64,000 nucleotides of DNA from UBA8529 sp964390565 (GTDB lineage Bacteria; Bacteroidota; Bacteroidia; Bacteroidales; Tenuifilaceae): NCBI GenBank assembly GCA_964390565.1, contig CAYMII010000003.1, positions 1 through 64,000 of the forward strand, written 5' to 3'. Position numbers and translations under genes: made by a program. Positions 1 through 8,586 of the stretch are shown one piece after another (within the stretch, counting starts at the first letter, position 1; each line of letters starts with the position of its first letter). The notes beneath the pieces are model-generated. The model was not told the DNA's origin, made no database searches, and was given only the letters and a program-made list of their open reading frames with translations.

Positions 1-901
1 CTCCACCCACAGTTATCAATGCTCCAATCAGCTCCTTGGCATTAAACTTCTCCTTAAAAATCAATATTGCTGGCGCAATAATTATAACTGGCACAATTGA
101 CATAATGGCAGATGCCACACCTGTTGAAGTATATCTAATTGAAAGAAGTGAAAAGGTTACTCCTAAAAATGGACCAAATACAGCACCAAGGGTTATTCGT
201 TTCATCGCCACCCGATCTTTTACGGCAGCAAAAAGTGAATCCCAGCGGTTCATAAACAAAAACATCAATGCAAATCCAACAATACCTGTAATTACTCGGA
301 TTTGAACCGCTGATACAACATCATAATCTTGCATACCAATTTTACTCAATACCAATCCGCCTGCTTGGCCTACCGCTCCGCCAAATGCCAGCAGCAAACC
401 AACCAAAGGGTAGTTAAATTTAACCCTTTTCTGAGTCGATTCCGGATCCTCCTCGGTATTTACTTCTCTTTTAAGAATAACCAAAGCAATGCCAGCAAAT
501 GTAAGCAACATGCCTAAACCCTGTTTTGCAGTTAACTTTTCGTCCAAGGCAATCCAGCTGATTAATGCGGCAATGGGTGGCGCCAAGGCCATAATTAGCA
601 TCGAAATGCGAGCGCTAATCACTTCATATGATTTAAAGAGGAAATAATCTCCAAGCACAAACCCAACTAACCCAGATAGCGAAAGCCAAAACCATTGAAA
701 GCCAGTAGCATCTAGAGGAAGAAACATCCCACGGCTAATCAGGGTATAAAATCCAAGAAAAAACAGGGCCATAGTCAAACGAATGATATTTACCGAAAGC
801 GAGCCCACTTTTCGGCTTGCCCTTTCGAACGCTAAAGCTGTAACTGTCCAAAAAACTGCAGTTAGTAACGCTGCATACTCCCCAACATGATTGCTAAACA
901 T
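1..901 (-). CDS. EamA/DMT-superfamily transporter, cut by left edge
   Basis: Reading the minus strand from ATG at 901 gives an open frame to the window edge (about 300 residues, MFSNHVGEYAALL...). It is highly hydrophobic and has two EamA-type halves: a first set of helices ending near LIMALAPPIAALISWIAL, a charged loop (KREVNTEEDPESTQKR), then a second set ending in SIVPVIIIAPAILIFKEKFNAKELIGA. The repeated 'P...E' helix-end pattern is typical of drug/metabolite transporters, which move small metabolites across the inner membrane. The substrate cannot be told. The C-terminal end lies outside the window. Gene neighbours are not informative; the gene diverges from the AI-2E family permease. 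Confidence 0.85.
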   Translation of the reverse strand, partial: MFSNHVGEYAALLTAVFWTVTALAFERASRKVGSLSVNIIRLTMALFFLGFYTLISRGMFLPLDATGFQWFWLSLSGLVGFVLGDYFLFKSYEVISARISMLIMALAPPIAALISWIALDEKLTAKQGLGMLLTFAGIALVILKREVNTEEDPESTQKRVKFNYPLVGLLLAFGGAVGQAGGLVLSKIGMQDYDVVSAVQIRVITGIVGFALMFLFMNRWDSLFAAVKDRVAMKRITLGAVFGPFLGVTFSLLSIRYTSTGVASAIMSIVPVIIIAPAILIFKEKFNAKELIGALITVGG

Positions 902-987
902 AGTAATATTGTTAAACGAACATTAGAGGACAAATATGGTGACAAGTTTAGCTGGCAACAAAAATAATTATCCAAAAGCCGTTTATT

Positions 988-1017
988 TTGAAATTTAGTA
1001 GATTTGATGTAGGTTTG
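988..1017 (+). promoter_or_regulatory. Bacteroidota-type promoter of the AI-2E family gene
   Basis: TTG at 988-990 is followed after 19 bp by TAGGTTTG (1010-1017), a full match to the TAnnTTTG -7 element at the spacing used by the Bacteroidota primary sigma factor. A second -7-like box, TAGATTTG, sits at 999-1006. The start codon follows within 20 bp, so the leader would be very short. Confidence 0.55.
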
Positions 1018-1033
1018 AGAAAAATAGAGCATA

Positions 1034-2134
1034 ATGAACACGCTGGCAAAATACATTACCATTGGAGCAATAGTCGCTTTAATTGGCTTTTTGCTTTGGT
1101 ACTTTTCGGCAATTGTTGTTTATCTGTTAATATCTGCAGTCCTTTCATTAATGGGAAAACCTATTGTTGATCTTATTACTAGAATTAAAATAAAAAACTG
1201 GCATCCGCCTAAAGCTCTTGGAGCAGCAGTTGCGCTTGTTACAATTTGGATTTTCTTTTACTCGTTTTTTAGACTAATGATACCACTTGTAGTTAATCAG
1301 GCCAATGAACTTGGAGCAGTTGATATTTCGCAAATGGTAAATAATTTCTCACAACCTATTGCTGAATTCGAAGCGTTTGTTAGAGAATACCTGCCAGCAT
1401 CGAGCAGTTTTTCAGTAAAAGAATTCCTATCGGATAAAATCGAGCATGTATTCAATGCAACGATGATCTCGGATCTATTCAGTTCTACCGCAAACATACT
1501 GATGAACCTATTCATTGCTGCATTTTCAATATCATTCATAACATTCTTCTTTCTGAAAGAAGAGCGTTTATTCTTTGATGGACTTTTAATGCTTTTCCCC
1601 GAAAAGTTCGAAGAGCAGATTAAACATGCCCTCGATAGCGTAAATCATCTTTTACGCCGATATTTTATCGGAATAATCATCCAAAGCCTTTGTATCATGA
1701 CCTTAATCACTATAGGCCTCTTGATTGTTGGAATAAAATTCGATACTGCAATAGTTATTGGCCTGGTTGCTGGAATATTAAATGTAGTCCCTTATGTTGG
1801 CCCATTAACTGGAGCAATAATGGGTGTGTTAATTGGCGTTGCCACAAACCTTCATCTCGATTTCACCACCCAAATCATCCCTCTAATTGGCTATATCCTA
1901 TTAGTATTTCTTACTACACGTATCATCGACGATGTGCTTTTTCAACCGCTTATCTACTCAAGTAGCGTAAATGCACATCCGCTCGAAATATTTATAGTAA
2001 TACTAATAGCAGGGAGTATTGCAGGTATTCTTGGAATGCTTTTAGCAATTCCTGCGTACACAGTATTAAGGGTTTTTGCAAAGGAGTTTTTCAATAAATT
2101 CAGGGTTGTTGAGAAATTAACCCGAAAAATTTAA
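1034..2134 (+). CDS. AI-2E family (PerM/UPF0118) permease
   Basis: This 366-residue polytopic membrane protein has paired N-terminal helices (about 7-30 and 60-85), a long amphipathic region (about 90-150) and a C-terminal block of helices. The GLVAGILNVVPYVGPLTGAIMG stretch (about 236-257) and the C-terminal GILGMLLAIPAYTVLRV are the conserved family signature. The family carries out export or uptake of small molecules in the inner membrane; some members act on the AI-2 signal and others as Na+/H+ antiporters, so the substrate here is open. ATG at 1034 fits the promoter just upstream. It is monocistronic, with a different kind of gene following after 49 bp. Confidence 0.85.
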   Translation: MNTLAKYITIGAIVALIGFLLWYFSAIVVYLLISAVLSLMGKPIVDLITRIKIKNWHPPKALGAAVALVTIWIFFYSFFRLMIPLVVNQANELGAVDISQMVNNFSQPIAEFEAFVREYLPASSSFSVKEFLSDKIEHVFNATMISDLFSSTANILMNLFIAAFSISFITFFFLKEERLFFDGLLMLFPEKFEEQIKHALDSVNHLLRRYFIGIIIQSLCIMTLITIGLLIVGIKFDTAIVIGLVAGILNVVPYVGPLTGAIMGVLIGVATNLHLDFTTQIIPLIGYILLVFLTTRIIDDVLFQPLIYSSSVNAHPLEIFIVILIAGSIAGILGMLLAIPAYTVLRVFAKEFFNKFRVVEKLTRKI

Positions 2135-2183
2135 AATCAGATAAATCGGTTTTACTATATTTACACAACCAATTGTTAAATAA

Positions 2184-3089
2184 ATGCATAAAGCAGGTCA
2201 AATTAGGATTGCCATACTGGTTGTTCTTCTATCAATAAGCAATGGATTATTTGCTCAAACGGCAAGGGATACAATGGGTTTTGTCTGGAGGCTTCTTGAA
2301 GTAGCGAACCCTTCCACCGAAGCAAAAGTTGAATTTCGACCTTTAGTACTTGGACCTGTACTATTTACCAGTTGGGATTTTGGCGATAGCAGTACAAACC
2401 CAACTGACTCAATAGCAACACACACATACACAACTTTAAATACTTACGATGCTAAGTACAATTTCAAGTTTAATGGTGTTGATTCAGTAATTACTCGTTC
2501 TGTAATTGCTAATTCTGCTGCCTTTGTTGCCAGAATTGATTCAAATACAAATGTTACTTACGTTCGAATTCTTCGAAGTGCTTTTTTCTTTCCAACCAAC
2601 AACATTGCAACTCACGGAGCAATGCGTTTTGAATGGACAATAAATGGGACGGTGCTGGTTGATCCTAACTATCAATTCCCAAATATTCGTTATGAGTTTA
2701 CCACACCAGGTAATAACACCGTTACCCTTAAGGCTTGGAACACTGCTAGTCCAGCAAATGTTGCAACCTTTACCCGAGTTATCAATATATCTCCAGACTT
2801 TACTACAAAGCAAAAGTTAACCGATATCCCCAATGTTTTCTCCCCTAACGATGATGGCATAGCTGATAGATTTATTGTTCAAACCAGCGGAACGTCGCGT
2901 ATGGTATTTAAGGTCTTTACCCGAACTGGAGCTCTTGTTTACCAAAATGAGGCATACTACATCAGCTGGAATGGCAAAAACGATAATGGCAAAGAGCTCC
3001 CTGAAGGAATTTACTACTACATCATTGAAGATTTAGATAAACAATACGAAAGCGCTAAGGGCTTTGTCTATATCTTTAGGGGAAAATAA
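2184..3089 (+). CDS. Secreted PKD-domain protein with type-B T9SS sorting domain
   Basis: The protein has 301 residues. A signal peptide (about 1-25, ending GLFAQ) is followed by a PKD-like beta-sandwich (about 35-115, with SWDFGDSST) and a second similar segment (about 125-200). The C-terminal 90 residues carry the gliding-motility type domain: NVFSPNDDGIADRF, then FTRTGALVYQN, WNGKNDNGKELPEGIYYYII and the terminal FVYIFRG. This domain directs export by the type IX secretion system and surface attachment or release. No enzyme domain is present, so it is probably an adhesive or structural surface protein. The call of the sorting domain is firm; the role is inference. Confidence 0.85.
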   Translation: MHKAGQIRIAILVVLLSISNGLFAQTARDTMGFVWRLLEVANPSTEAKVEFRPLVLGPVLFTSWDFGDSSTNPTDSIATHTYTTLNTYDAKYNFKFNGVDSVITRSVIANSAAFVARIDSNTNVTYVRILRSAFFFPTNNIATHGAMRFEWTINGTVLVDPNYQFPNIRYEFTTPGNNTVTLKAWNTASPANVATFTRVINISPDFTTKQKLTDIPNVFSPNDDGIADRFIVQTSGTSRMVFKVFTRTGALVYQNEAYYISWNGKNDNGKELPEGIYYYIIEDLDKQYESAKGFVYIFRGK

Positions 3090-3184
3090 TCTTAACTCGT
3101 TTTGTTGTTTTTTCAAACTCAATTTCATAACTGGGTCAAACCTTTCTTTAGGTAGAAAGTCTAATCAGAAAAACTAATTTTCAT

Positions 3185-4573
3185 ATGAAAGGAATCTATT
3201 TTCTTACCATTAGTGCATTGTTCATATCAAGTTTTGCTTTTGGCCAAAACGGGAGCATCAGCAATGCTGAGTTAGGTATAATCCGAAAGGCTTACGATAA
3301 GAACGATGCCACAACCAAGGCAATTACCAACGCATTAACCAATACCGATATCAAAAACTTAGTGGTTAACCGCGAAAACGTTGGCAAAACCGATCATTAC
3401 TTTAAATATCGAATTAAAACTGGCAATATCACCGATCAAAAAAGTTCGGGCAGATGCTGGATGTTTACTAGTTTAAATACCTTTCGCAACAAGGTAGCTG
3501 AAAGACTTAATATGACCTCATTCGAGTTCTCAGAAAACTATCTCTATTTCTGGGATATGCTTGAGAAATCGAACCTTTTCCTTGAAAATGCAATTGCAAC
3601 CGCCGCTAAACCATGGGACGATAGGTACGTTGAGTGGTTCTTTAAATCACCTGTTGACGATGGTGGCATGTGGAGTTCTTATATCAATATTATTGAAAAA
3701 TATGGGACCGTTCCTAAAAGTGTGATGCCTGAAACTAACAGTAGTTCAAACACCTCACAGCTACTTCGTATTCTTAATAAAAAACTACGTGAGCAGGGTT
3801 ATATGCTAAGGGAAATGATTTCCGATAAAAAGAATAAACCTGAGGACATTCAAAAAAGCAAGGTTAAGATGCTAGGCGATATATATAGGGTTCTTTGCCT
3901 AAACCTTGGTGAGCCTCCTATAGACTTCACATGGCGTTATAAGGATAAAAATGATAAGATTAGCGAAACTAAAACCTACACCCCAACATCGTTCCTTAAA
4001 GATGTTCTACCCGATGTAGTTTACGCCGATTATGTTATGATAATGAATAACCCTACTCGCCCATACTATCAATACTTTGAGGTAGAGAATTATCGCAATA
4101 CAAAGGAGGGTGTAAATTGGAAATATATTAACCTTCCAAACGATGTGATTAAGCAGCTTTGCATGGCCTCAATAAAGGCAAACGAACCTCTTTACGCATC
4201 GTGCGATGTTGGTCAGCAGCTTGATAGCAAGGAGGGCTTACTTTCGCTTGACAATTACGATTATGAATCGCTATATGGTATGAAGTTTGGCATGGACAAA
4301 AAAGCACGTATTCTTACACGCGAAAGTGGATCATCGCATGGGATGAACCTTATTGCTTACGATGTTGACCAAAACGAAAAGCCTGTCAAATGGCAGTTCG
4401 AGAATAGCTGGGGCAGCACCAGCGGACAGAATGGCTATCTCACCTTTACCGATGAGTGGTTCAACGAGTATATGTTCCGCTTTGTGATTCAAAAGAAATT
4501 CTTAACCCCAGAGGTTTTAAAGGTTCTTGATCAAAAACCAACAATGTGCCCTCCTTGGGATCCAATGTTTTAA
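3185..4573 (+). CDS. pepC: C1-family aminopeptidase C / bleomycin hydrolase, with signal peptide
   Basis: This is a 462-residue papain-fold peptidase. The catalytic Cys91 lies in QKSSGRCWMF, the His385 in SSHGMNL and the Asn407 in ENSWGS, the three positions expected for the bleomycin hydrolase/PepC family. These enzymes trim N-terminal residues from peptides and usually form hexameric barrels in the cytosol. This copy begins with a clear signal peptide (MKGIYFLTISALFISSFAFG), so it should act in the periplasm or outside the cell. Secreted homologues are known in Bacteroidales. A strong terminator follows directly, shared with the convergent pgi. Confidence 0.9.
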   Translation: MKGIYFLTISALFISSFAFGQNGSISNAELGIIRKAYDKNDATTKAITNALTNTDIKNLVVNRENVGKTDHYFKYRIKTGNITDQKSSGRCWMFTSLNTFRNKVAERLNMTSFEFSENYLYFWDMLEKSNLFLENAIATAAKPWDDRYVEWFFKSPVDDGGMWSSYINIIEKYGTVPKSVMPETNSSSNTSQLLRILNKKLREQGYMLREMISDKKNKPEDIQKSKVKMLGDIYRVLCLNLGEPPIDFTWRYKDKNDKISETKTYTPTSFLKDVLPDVVYADYVMIMNNPTRPYYQYFEVENYRNTKEGVNWKYINLPNDVIKQLCMASIKANEPLYASCDVGQQLDSKEGLLSLDNYDYESLYGMKFGMDKKARILTRESGSSHGMNLIAYDVDQNEKPVKWQFENSWGSTSGQNGYLTFTDEWFNEYMFRFVIQKKFLTPEVLKVLDQKPTMCPPWDPMF

Positions 4574-4583
4574 ATAAAATCAT

Positions 4584-4618
4584 AAAAAATGCCCTCGAAA
4601 ATCGAGGGCATTTTTTAT
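4584..4618. terminator. Bidirectional hairpin terminator between pepC and pgi
   Basis: The arms ATGCCCTCGA and TCGAGGGCAT are separated by three or four bases and flanked by an A-run on the left and a T-run on the right, so it can end transcription of both convergent genes. Confidence 0.9.
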
Positions 4619-4622
4619 GATT

Positions 4623-5975
4623 TTAGAATTCTCCTAATCGCCTACGAAGTTCTTTCCCTTTCTCTTCAAAACCAGGTTTGCCAAGTAAAGCAAACATATT
4701 CTTTTTATACTCCTCAACACCTGGCTGATCGAATGGGTTTACATTGAGCGTATAACCACTTAACGCGCAAGCCCTCTCAAAGAAGTAAAATGTATAACCA
4801 AGCCAATATGGGTTAAGTTCAGGAATGTTTATTTTGATACTAGGGACTCCACCGTCGATATGGGCAAGTATTGTACCTTGTTCTGCCATGCGGTTTACCT
4901 CAGAATATCTTTTTCCTGAAAGGAAGTTTAGCTGATCGAGGTTGGCTGGGTCGTTTGGTATTACTAAATTTTTTGATGGTGATCCAACGCTCAACACTGT
5001 TTCAAAAAGAATGCGTTCGCCTTCTTGAATGTACTGTCCCATTGAGTGAAGATCGGAGGTAAAATCAACCCCAGCAGGAAAGATCCCTTTATTCTCTTTG
5101 CCTTCACTCTCGCCATAAAGCTGTTTCCACCATTCTGTTAGAAAATGGAGTTTTGGGGTATAGTTTACCATAATCTCCACATTCTTTCCCTTGCGGTAAA
5201 GAGCATTACGTGCTGCTGCATAAATGCAAGCAGGGTTCTCGTCGAAACGGGTTTCGCTACTAGTAGTTTTTTCAGCCTCTTTTGCGCCTTCAATCATCTC
5301 GTCGATGCTAAAACCAGCAATGGCAATAGGTAGTAGGCCAACAGGTGTCAAAACTGAATAGCGACCACCAATATCATCTGAAATAACAAAGGTTCTATAA
5401 CTCTCCTGATCGGCTAACTTTCTTAATGCACCTTTCGACTTATCGGTAATAGCAACAATGCGTTGCGAAGCCTCGGCTTTGCCGACCTTGTTTTCGAGAT
5501 GTTGCTTTAGTATTCTAAATGCAACTGCTGGTTCGGTAGTTGTACCTGATTTCGATATAACAACAATAGAGTATGTACGGTTATCGAGTAATTCGACTAG
5601 CTCCTTATGGTAATCCTCACAAATATTCTGTCCAGCAAAAAGAACAATAGGGTCTTTTCTGTTTGGCAAGATATTCGAGAAACTATTTCCTAACGCTTCA
5701 ATTGCAGCCTTAGCGCCAAGGTATGAGCCACCAATACCAACCACAACAACTATTTCGCTCTTTGAGCGTAAATCGGCAGCAACTTCATTAATTGCTTTTA
5801 ATTCCTCTTTTGAAGTTGATGATGGAAGATTTAACCAACCCAAAAAATCGTTCCCTTTTCCGGTTTTCTCCTCTAGTAACTCTTGGTTACGCATTAACTC
5901 TTCCTTGTAAGCAAACACCTGTTTGCTTGTTACAAAATCGTAAATATTACTAAGATCGATAGTTAATTTTGACAT
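4623..5975 (-). CDS. pgi: Glucose-6-phosphate isomerase
   Basis: The enzyme interconverts glucose 6-phosphate and fructose 6-phosphate in glycolysis/gluconeogenesis. The 450-residue length fits the short bacterial PGI class (E. coli has about 550). Sugar-phosphate binding motifs are visible: GIGGSYLGAKAA (about 80-91), VISKSGTTTEPA (139-150) and DIGGRYSVLTPVGLLP (about 200-215), followed by the C-terminal catalytic Lys region. It lies 10 bp downstream of gpsA on the same strand, so the two are probably cotranscribed, which puts a hexose-phosphate and a glycerol-phosphate enzyme in one unit. Confidence 0.96.
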   Translation of the reverse strand: MSKLTIDLSNIYDFVTSKQVFAYKEELMRNQELLEEKTGKGNDFLGWLNLPSSTSKEELKAINEVAADLRSKSEIVVVVGIGGSYLGAKAAIEALGNSFSNILPNRKDPIVLFAGQNICEDYHKELVELLDNRTYSIVVISKSGTTTEPAVAFRILKQHLENKVGKAEASQRIVAITDKSKGALRKLADQESYRTFVISDDIGGRYSVLTPVGLLPIAIAGFSIDEMIEGAKEAEKTTSSETRFDENPACIYAAARNALYRKGKNVEIMVNYTPKLHFLTEWWKQLYGESEGKENKGIFPAGVDFTSDLHSMGQYIQEGERILFETVLSVGSPSKNLVIPNDPANLDQLNFLSGKRYSEVNRMAEQGTILAHIDGGVPSIKINIPELNPYWLGYTFYFFERACALSGYTLNVNPFDQPGVEEYKKNMFALLGKPGFEEKGKELRRRLGEF

Positions 5976-5985
5976 AATACGCTGA

Positions 5986-6981
5986 TTATTTAAGCTTATC
6001 AGATAGAAGTTTCATCTCAATTGCAGGCGAAATATTTTCGTAAAGAATGTTGTAAACTGCATCGGTGATAGGCATTTTAACGCCATACTTCTTATTAATT
6101 TCTCTTATACATGCTGTTGCATTATAACCCTCGGCAACCATGTTCATTTCGAGCATAGCTGATTTAACCGAATATCCTTTCCCAATCATATTCCCAAAGG
6201 TACGGTTGCGGCTAAATTGAGAGTAGCATGTTACCAGTAGGTCTCCTAGGTATGCTGAAGCGCTTGTTTTTCGCTTACTTGGATATGTTTTTTCAAGAAA
6301 ACGTTCAATTTCGAGTTGAGCGTTGCAAATAAGAACGGCCAAAAAGTTGTCGCCATAACCTAGTCCATGAGCAACACCAGCAGCAATAGCATAAATATTT
6401 TTAAGCACAGTACTATACTCAGTACCATAAATATCTTTGCCAATTATGGTTTTAATGTAATGCCTTTCAAAAAGTGCCGCAACCTCCTTAGCGTTTGTCT
6501 TCTCCTTGAATGAGAAAGTTAAGTACGATAATCTTTCCAATGATACCTCCTCTGCATGACTTGGGCCGCTAATAATGCCTAGTTTATCAAAAGGTACTTT
6601 GTAAGTTATATTAAAGAATTCTGCAATCGTTGTATTATCGTGAGGAACAATCCCTTTGATAGCAGAAACTACGTATTTATCTTTGAGCGACTCGGTTAAT
6701 GGCTCTAGCCATGTTTTGAGATAAGCAGATGGAACAACAAATATTAAAATATCCGAATTTCTTACAACTTCATCTATATCATTGCTAATCTTTATCCTTT
6801 TAGTATCGAAAAGAACAGAGCTAAGAAAATGTGGATTATGGTGATGCTTTTTTAGATGATCAATAATTTCTGGCTCTCTGATATACCAGCCCATTTGATG
6901 TAAATTTTCATGAAGAATCTTTACAATTGCAGTTGCCCAACTACCACTTCCAATTACAGATACTCTTTTTTTGCTTTCCAT
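5986..6981 (-). CDS. gpsA: NAD(P)H-dependent glycerol-3-phosphate dehydrogenase
   Basis: The enzyme reduces dihydroxyacetone phosphate to sn-glycerol 3-phosphate, the backbone for phospholipid synthesis. The protein (331 residues) has an N-terminal Rossmann motif GSGSWATAIVKIL (about 11-23), the SAIKGI segment with the catalytic lysine region, a second conserved lysine in VLKNIYAIAAGVAHGLGYG, and the C-terminal helical domain. It is somewhat divergent from proteobacterial GpsA (GSGSWAT instead of GAGSWGT), as is usual in Bacteroidota. It is the upstream partner of pgi. Confidence 0.93.
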   Translation of the reverse strand: MESKKRVSVIGSGSWATAIVKILHENLHQMGWYIREPEIIDHLKKHHHNPHFLSSVLFDTKRIKISNDIDEVVRNSDILIFVVPSAYLKTWLEPLTESLKDKYVVSAIKGIVPHDNTTIAEFFNITYKVPFDKLGIISGPSHAEEVSLERLSYLTFSFKEKTNAKEVAALFERHYIKTIIGKDIYGTEYSTVLKNIYAIAAGVAHGLGYGDNFLAVLICNAQLEIERFLEKTYPSKRKTSASAYLGDLLVTCYSQFSRNRTFGNMIGKGYSVKSAMLEMNMVAEGYNATACIREINKKYGVKMPITDAVYNILYENISPAIEMKLLSDKLK

Positions 6982-7019
6982 TTCGTCAAGTTAAAATTTG
7001 TTTACACTTCCAATTAAGG

Positions 7020-7208
7020 TTAGTGTTTGACCTTATCATTGAAAATTGAATATATTCCACCCTTATTATTTTTGCATTTACACTTAGACTTTTTCTTTAG
7101 CTCACCTCCCGGCTTAACCCCTTTGCGAGTTGTTCCACAGCCTGTAACTGCAATTGCAACAATTAGTATTAAGCCAAATACAATTAGTCTTTTAAAACTC
7201 CGTATCAT
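7020..7208 (-). CDS. Small lysine/cysteine-rich lipoprotein
   Basis: The frame is open from 7229, but I place the start at the internal ATG (7208). From there the product starts MIRSFKRLIVFGLILIVAIAVTGCG, a proper lipoprotein signal with lipobox VTGC, and a TACCTTTG promoter box lies at 7227-7234, upstream of this ATG and over the longer start. The mature part is only about 40 residues, strongly basic, with KCKCK and a terminal NDKVKH. No family is recognised. It lies 38 bp upstream of gpsA on the same strand. Similar tiny lipoproteins are common in Bacteroidota and have no known function. Confidence 0.6.
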   Translation of the reverse strand: MIRSFKRLIVFGLILIVAIAVTGCGTTRKGVKPGGELKKKSKCKCKNNKGGIYSIFNDKVKH

Positions 7209-7226
7209 GGTTGCATTACTTTTTAG

Positions 7227-7234
7227 CAAAGGTA
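7227..7234 (-). promoter_or_regulatory. -7 promoter box (TACCTTTG) for the small lipoprotein
   Basis: The minus strand reads TACCTTTG, an exact TAnnTTTG match. A CAAA (TTTG on the minus strand) at 7258-7261 could be the -33 element at a somewhat long 23 bp spacing. The predicted start of transcription supports the shorter reading frame. Confidence 0.5.
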
Positions 7235-7286
7235 GATAATTGAAAAGTAAATAGACTCAAACATCGACCAAAAATTGACATATTCG

Positions 7287-7430
7287 CAAAAAAGAAAGAG
7301 TATCAGCAGTTGTTTTTGCCGATACTCTATGATGTTCACTAAGCCAAATATTATTAACCAGGACTCTCCAAAATTGGCTTAGTGTGTACCGATATCAATT
7401 TAAGCTATGTGAAAATTGATCCGGTGGTTA
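7287..7430 (-). ncRNA. Candidate structured small RNA with three hairpins
   Basis: This gene-free stretch holds three consecutive stem-loops. In plus coordinates: (C) ATCAATTT 7394-7401 with AAATTGAT 7413-7420, extended by ACCG 7388-7391 with CGGT 7422-7425; (B) CACTAAGCCAA 7337-7347 with TTGGCTTAGTG 7374-7384, a perfect 11 bp stem; (A) AGAGTATC 7297-7304 with GATACTCT 7321-7328, extended by two more pairs. On the minus strand hairpin A is followed directly by CTTTCTTTTTT, an intrinsic terminator, and TATCTTTA (7436-7443), one base from the -7 consensus, would start RNA at about 7429. I do not recognise a known family. Strand and ends are inference. Confidence 0.5.
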
Positions 7431-7519
7431 TGGGTTAAAGATAGCTTTATTTTGTTTTAATAATTACGCTTTAAAAACGCAAAAGGGTAGTTCATGAAAT
7501 ATCTATACTTTTTTTAGGT

Positions 7520-7527
7520 TAAATTTG
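7520..7527 (+). promoter_or_regulatory. -7 promoter box (TAAATTTG) of rlmN
   Basis: This is an exact TAnnTTTG match 22 bp before the chosen ATG of rlmN. Transcription would begin at about 7533-7535, leaving almost no leader. No clear -33 box is seen. Confidence 0.5.
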
Positions 7528-7548
7528 CAAAGCTAATGCTTGCTCAGA

Positions 7549-8583
7549 ATGAAAATCAATATTATAGGTAAATCAAAGATTGAAATTTGTGAACTGATAA
7601 ATGAACTTAATGGTCAAGAAGCACATGCTTATGAATTAATTAAGGGAATTTATAAAAAAGGGGTTTCTGAAATTGAGGAATTATCAAATATTCCAATTAA
7701 AGTTAGAGAGGCATTTAATGAAAAGTACACAATTGGCATTTACCCGCCAGTTAAGGAGAGTGCTTCATCAGATGGAACAACTAAATATCTTTTTGAAAAC
7801 GGGCTAGGACAACAATTCGAGTCAGTTTATATGCCAAGCCCAAAACGAAATACGCTTTGCATCTCAACACAATCGGGATGTAGAATGGGCTGTAAATTTT
7901 GCCTTACAGGCAAGATTGATTTCAATGGGAACCTTTCGGCTAGTGATATATTAAACCAATATTTAAGCATCCCCGTTCGAGAAAAAATAAACAGAATAGT
8001 AATAATGGGAATGGGTGAACCATTTGATAATTTTGCAGAGATTAATAAGGCTATTGATGTTTTAACTGCGAACTGGGGAGTGGCTTTTGGGGCATCAAAC
8101 ATTACACTCTCGAGTGTTGGATTGCACGAACCCTTAAAACAGTTTCTTGAAAAGCCTTTATGCAACTTGGCAATAAGCCTTAATAACCCATTTAGCGATG
8201 AGCGTAAGCAGCTAATGCCAATAGAATTATCTAATCCGATTGCAACAACAATTGACCTTATTAAATCAAATCCTTTTAAAAAGCCATTAAGAATTTCTTT
8301 CGAGTATGTTGCTTTGAGTGGCATAAATATCTCTGAAAAGCATGCAAAGGGAATAGCACAATTACTTGAAGGTATTAAATGTCATTTAAATATAATTCCA
8401 TGGAACTGCCATAATAAATCATCTTTTATTACCCCAACAGAATTAGAACTAAATGCCTTTATTGATTGTTTAAATAACAATGGCGTTTTAACTTCGGTTC
8501 GTCAATCACGAGGCCAAGATATTGGAGCAGCATGTGGTCAAATGGCCGGGGAACAAGTTGAAAAACGAAAAGTTGAAAAGTAA
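7549..8583 (+). CDS. rlmN: Radical SAM 23S rRNA (adenine2503-C2)-methyltransferase
   Basis: The enzyme methylates C2 of A2503 in 23S rRNA (and of A37 in some tRNAs). From ATG 7549 it has 344 residues: the 4Fe-4S motif CRMGCKFC (Cys111, 115, 118), the accessory Cys104 in NTLC, GMGEP (about 154), and the C-terminal ACGQMAG with the methyl-accepting Cys329. An in-frame TTG at 7540 is a possible start but less likely. An out-of-frame ATG at 7536 opens an 11-codon frame that overlaps the start. Cfr is a related alternative, but the overall pattern fits RlmN. The gene ends 3 bp before the nitroreductase start. Confidence 0.88.
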   Translation: MKINIIGKSKIEICELINELNGQEAHAYELIKGIYKKGVSEIEELSNIPIKVREAFNEKYTIGIYPPVKESASSDGTTKYLFENGLGQQFESVYMPSPKRNTLCISTQSGCRMGCKFCLTGKIDFNGNLSASDILNQYLSIPVREKINRIVIMGMGEPFDNFAEINKAIDVLTANWGVAFGASNITLSSVGLHEPLKQFLEKPLCNLAISLNNPFSDERKQLMPIELSNPIATTIDLIKSNPFKKPLRISFEYVALSGINISEKHAKGIAQLLEGIKCHLNIIPWNCHNKSSFITPTELELNAFIDCLNNNGVLTSVRQSRGQDIGAACGQMAGEQVEKRKVEK

Positions 8584-8586
8584 AAT

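Noticed and set aside
7287..7430. Reading of the three hairpins as a plus-strand riboswitch or attenuator for rlmN
   Set aside because: The T-tract lies on the minus-strand side, and the rlmN -7 box (7520) is downstream of all hairpins, so they would not be in its leader. SRP RNA and tmRNA were also considered; I could not find their conserved loops or tag sequence.
7827..8324. 165-codon open frame on the minus strand inside rlmN
   Set aside because: It lies opposite conserved rlmN motifs, has no family features and no promoter, so it is a shadow frame.
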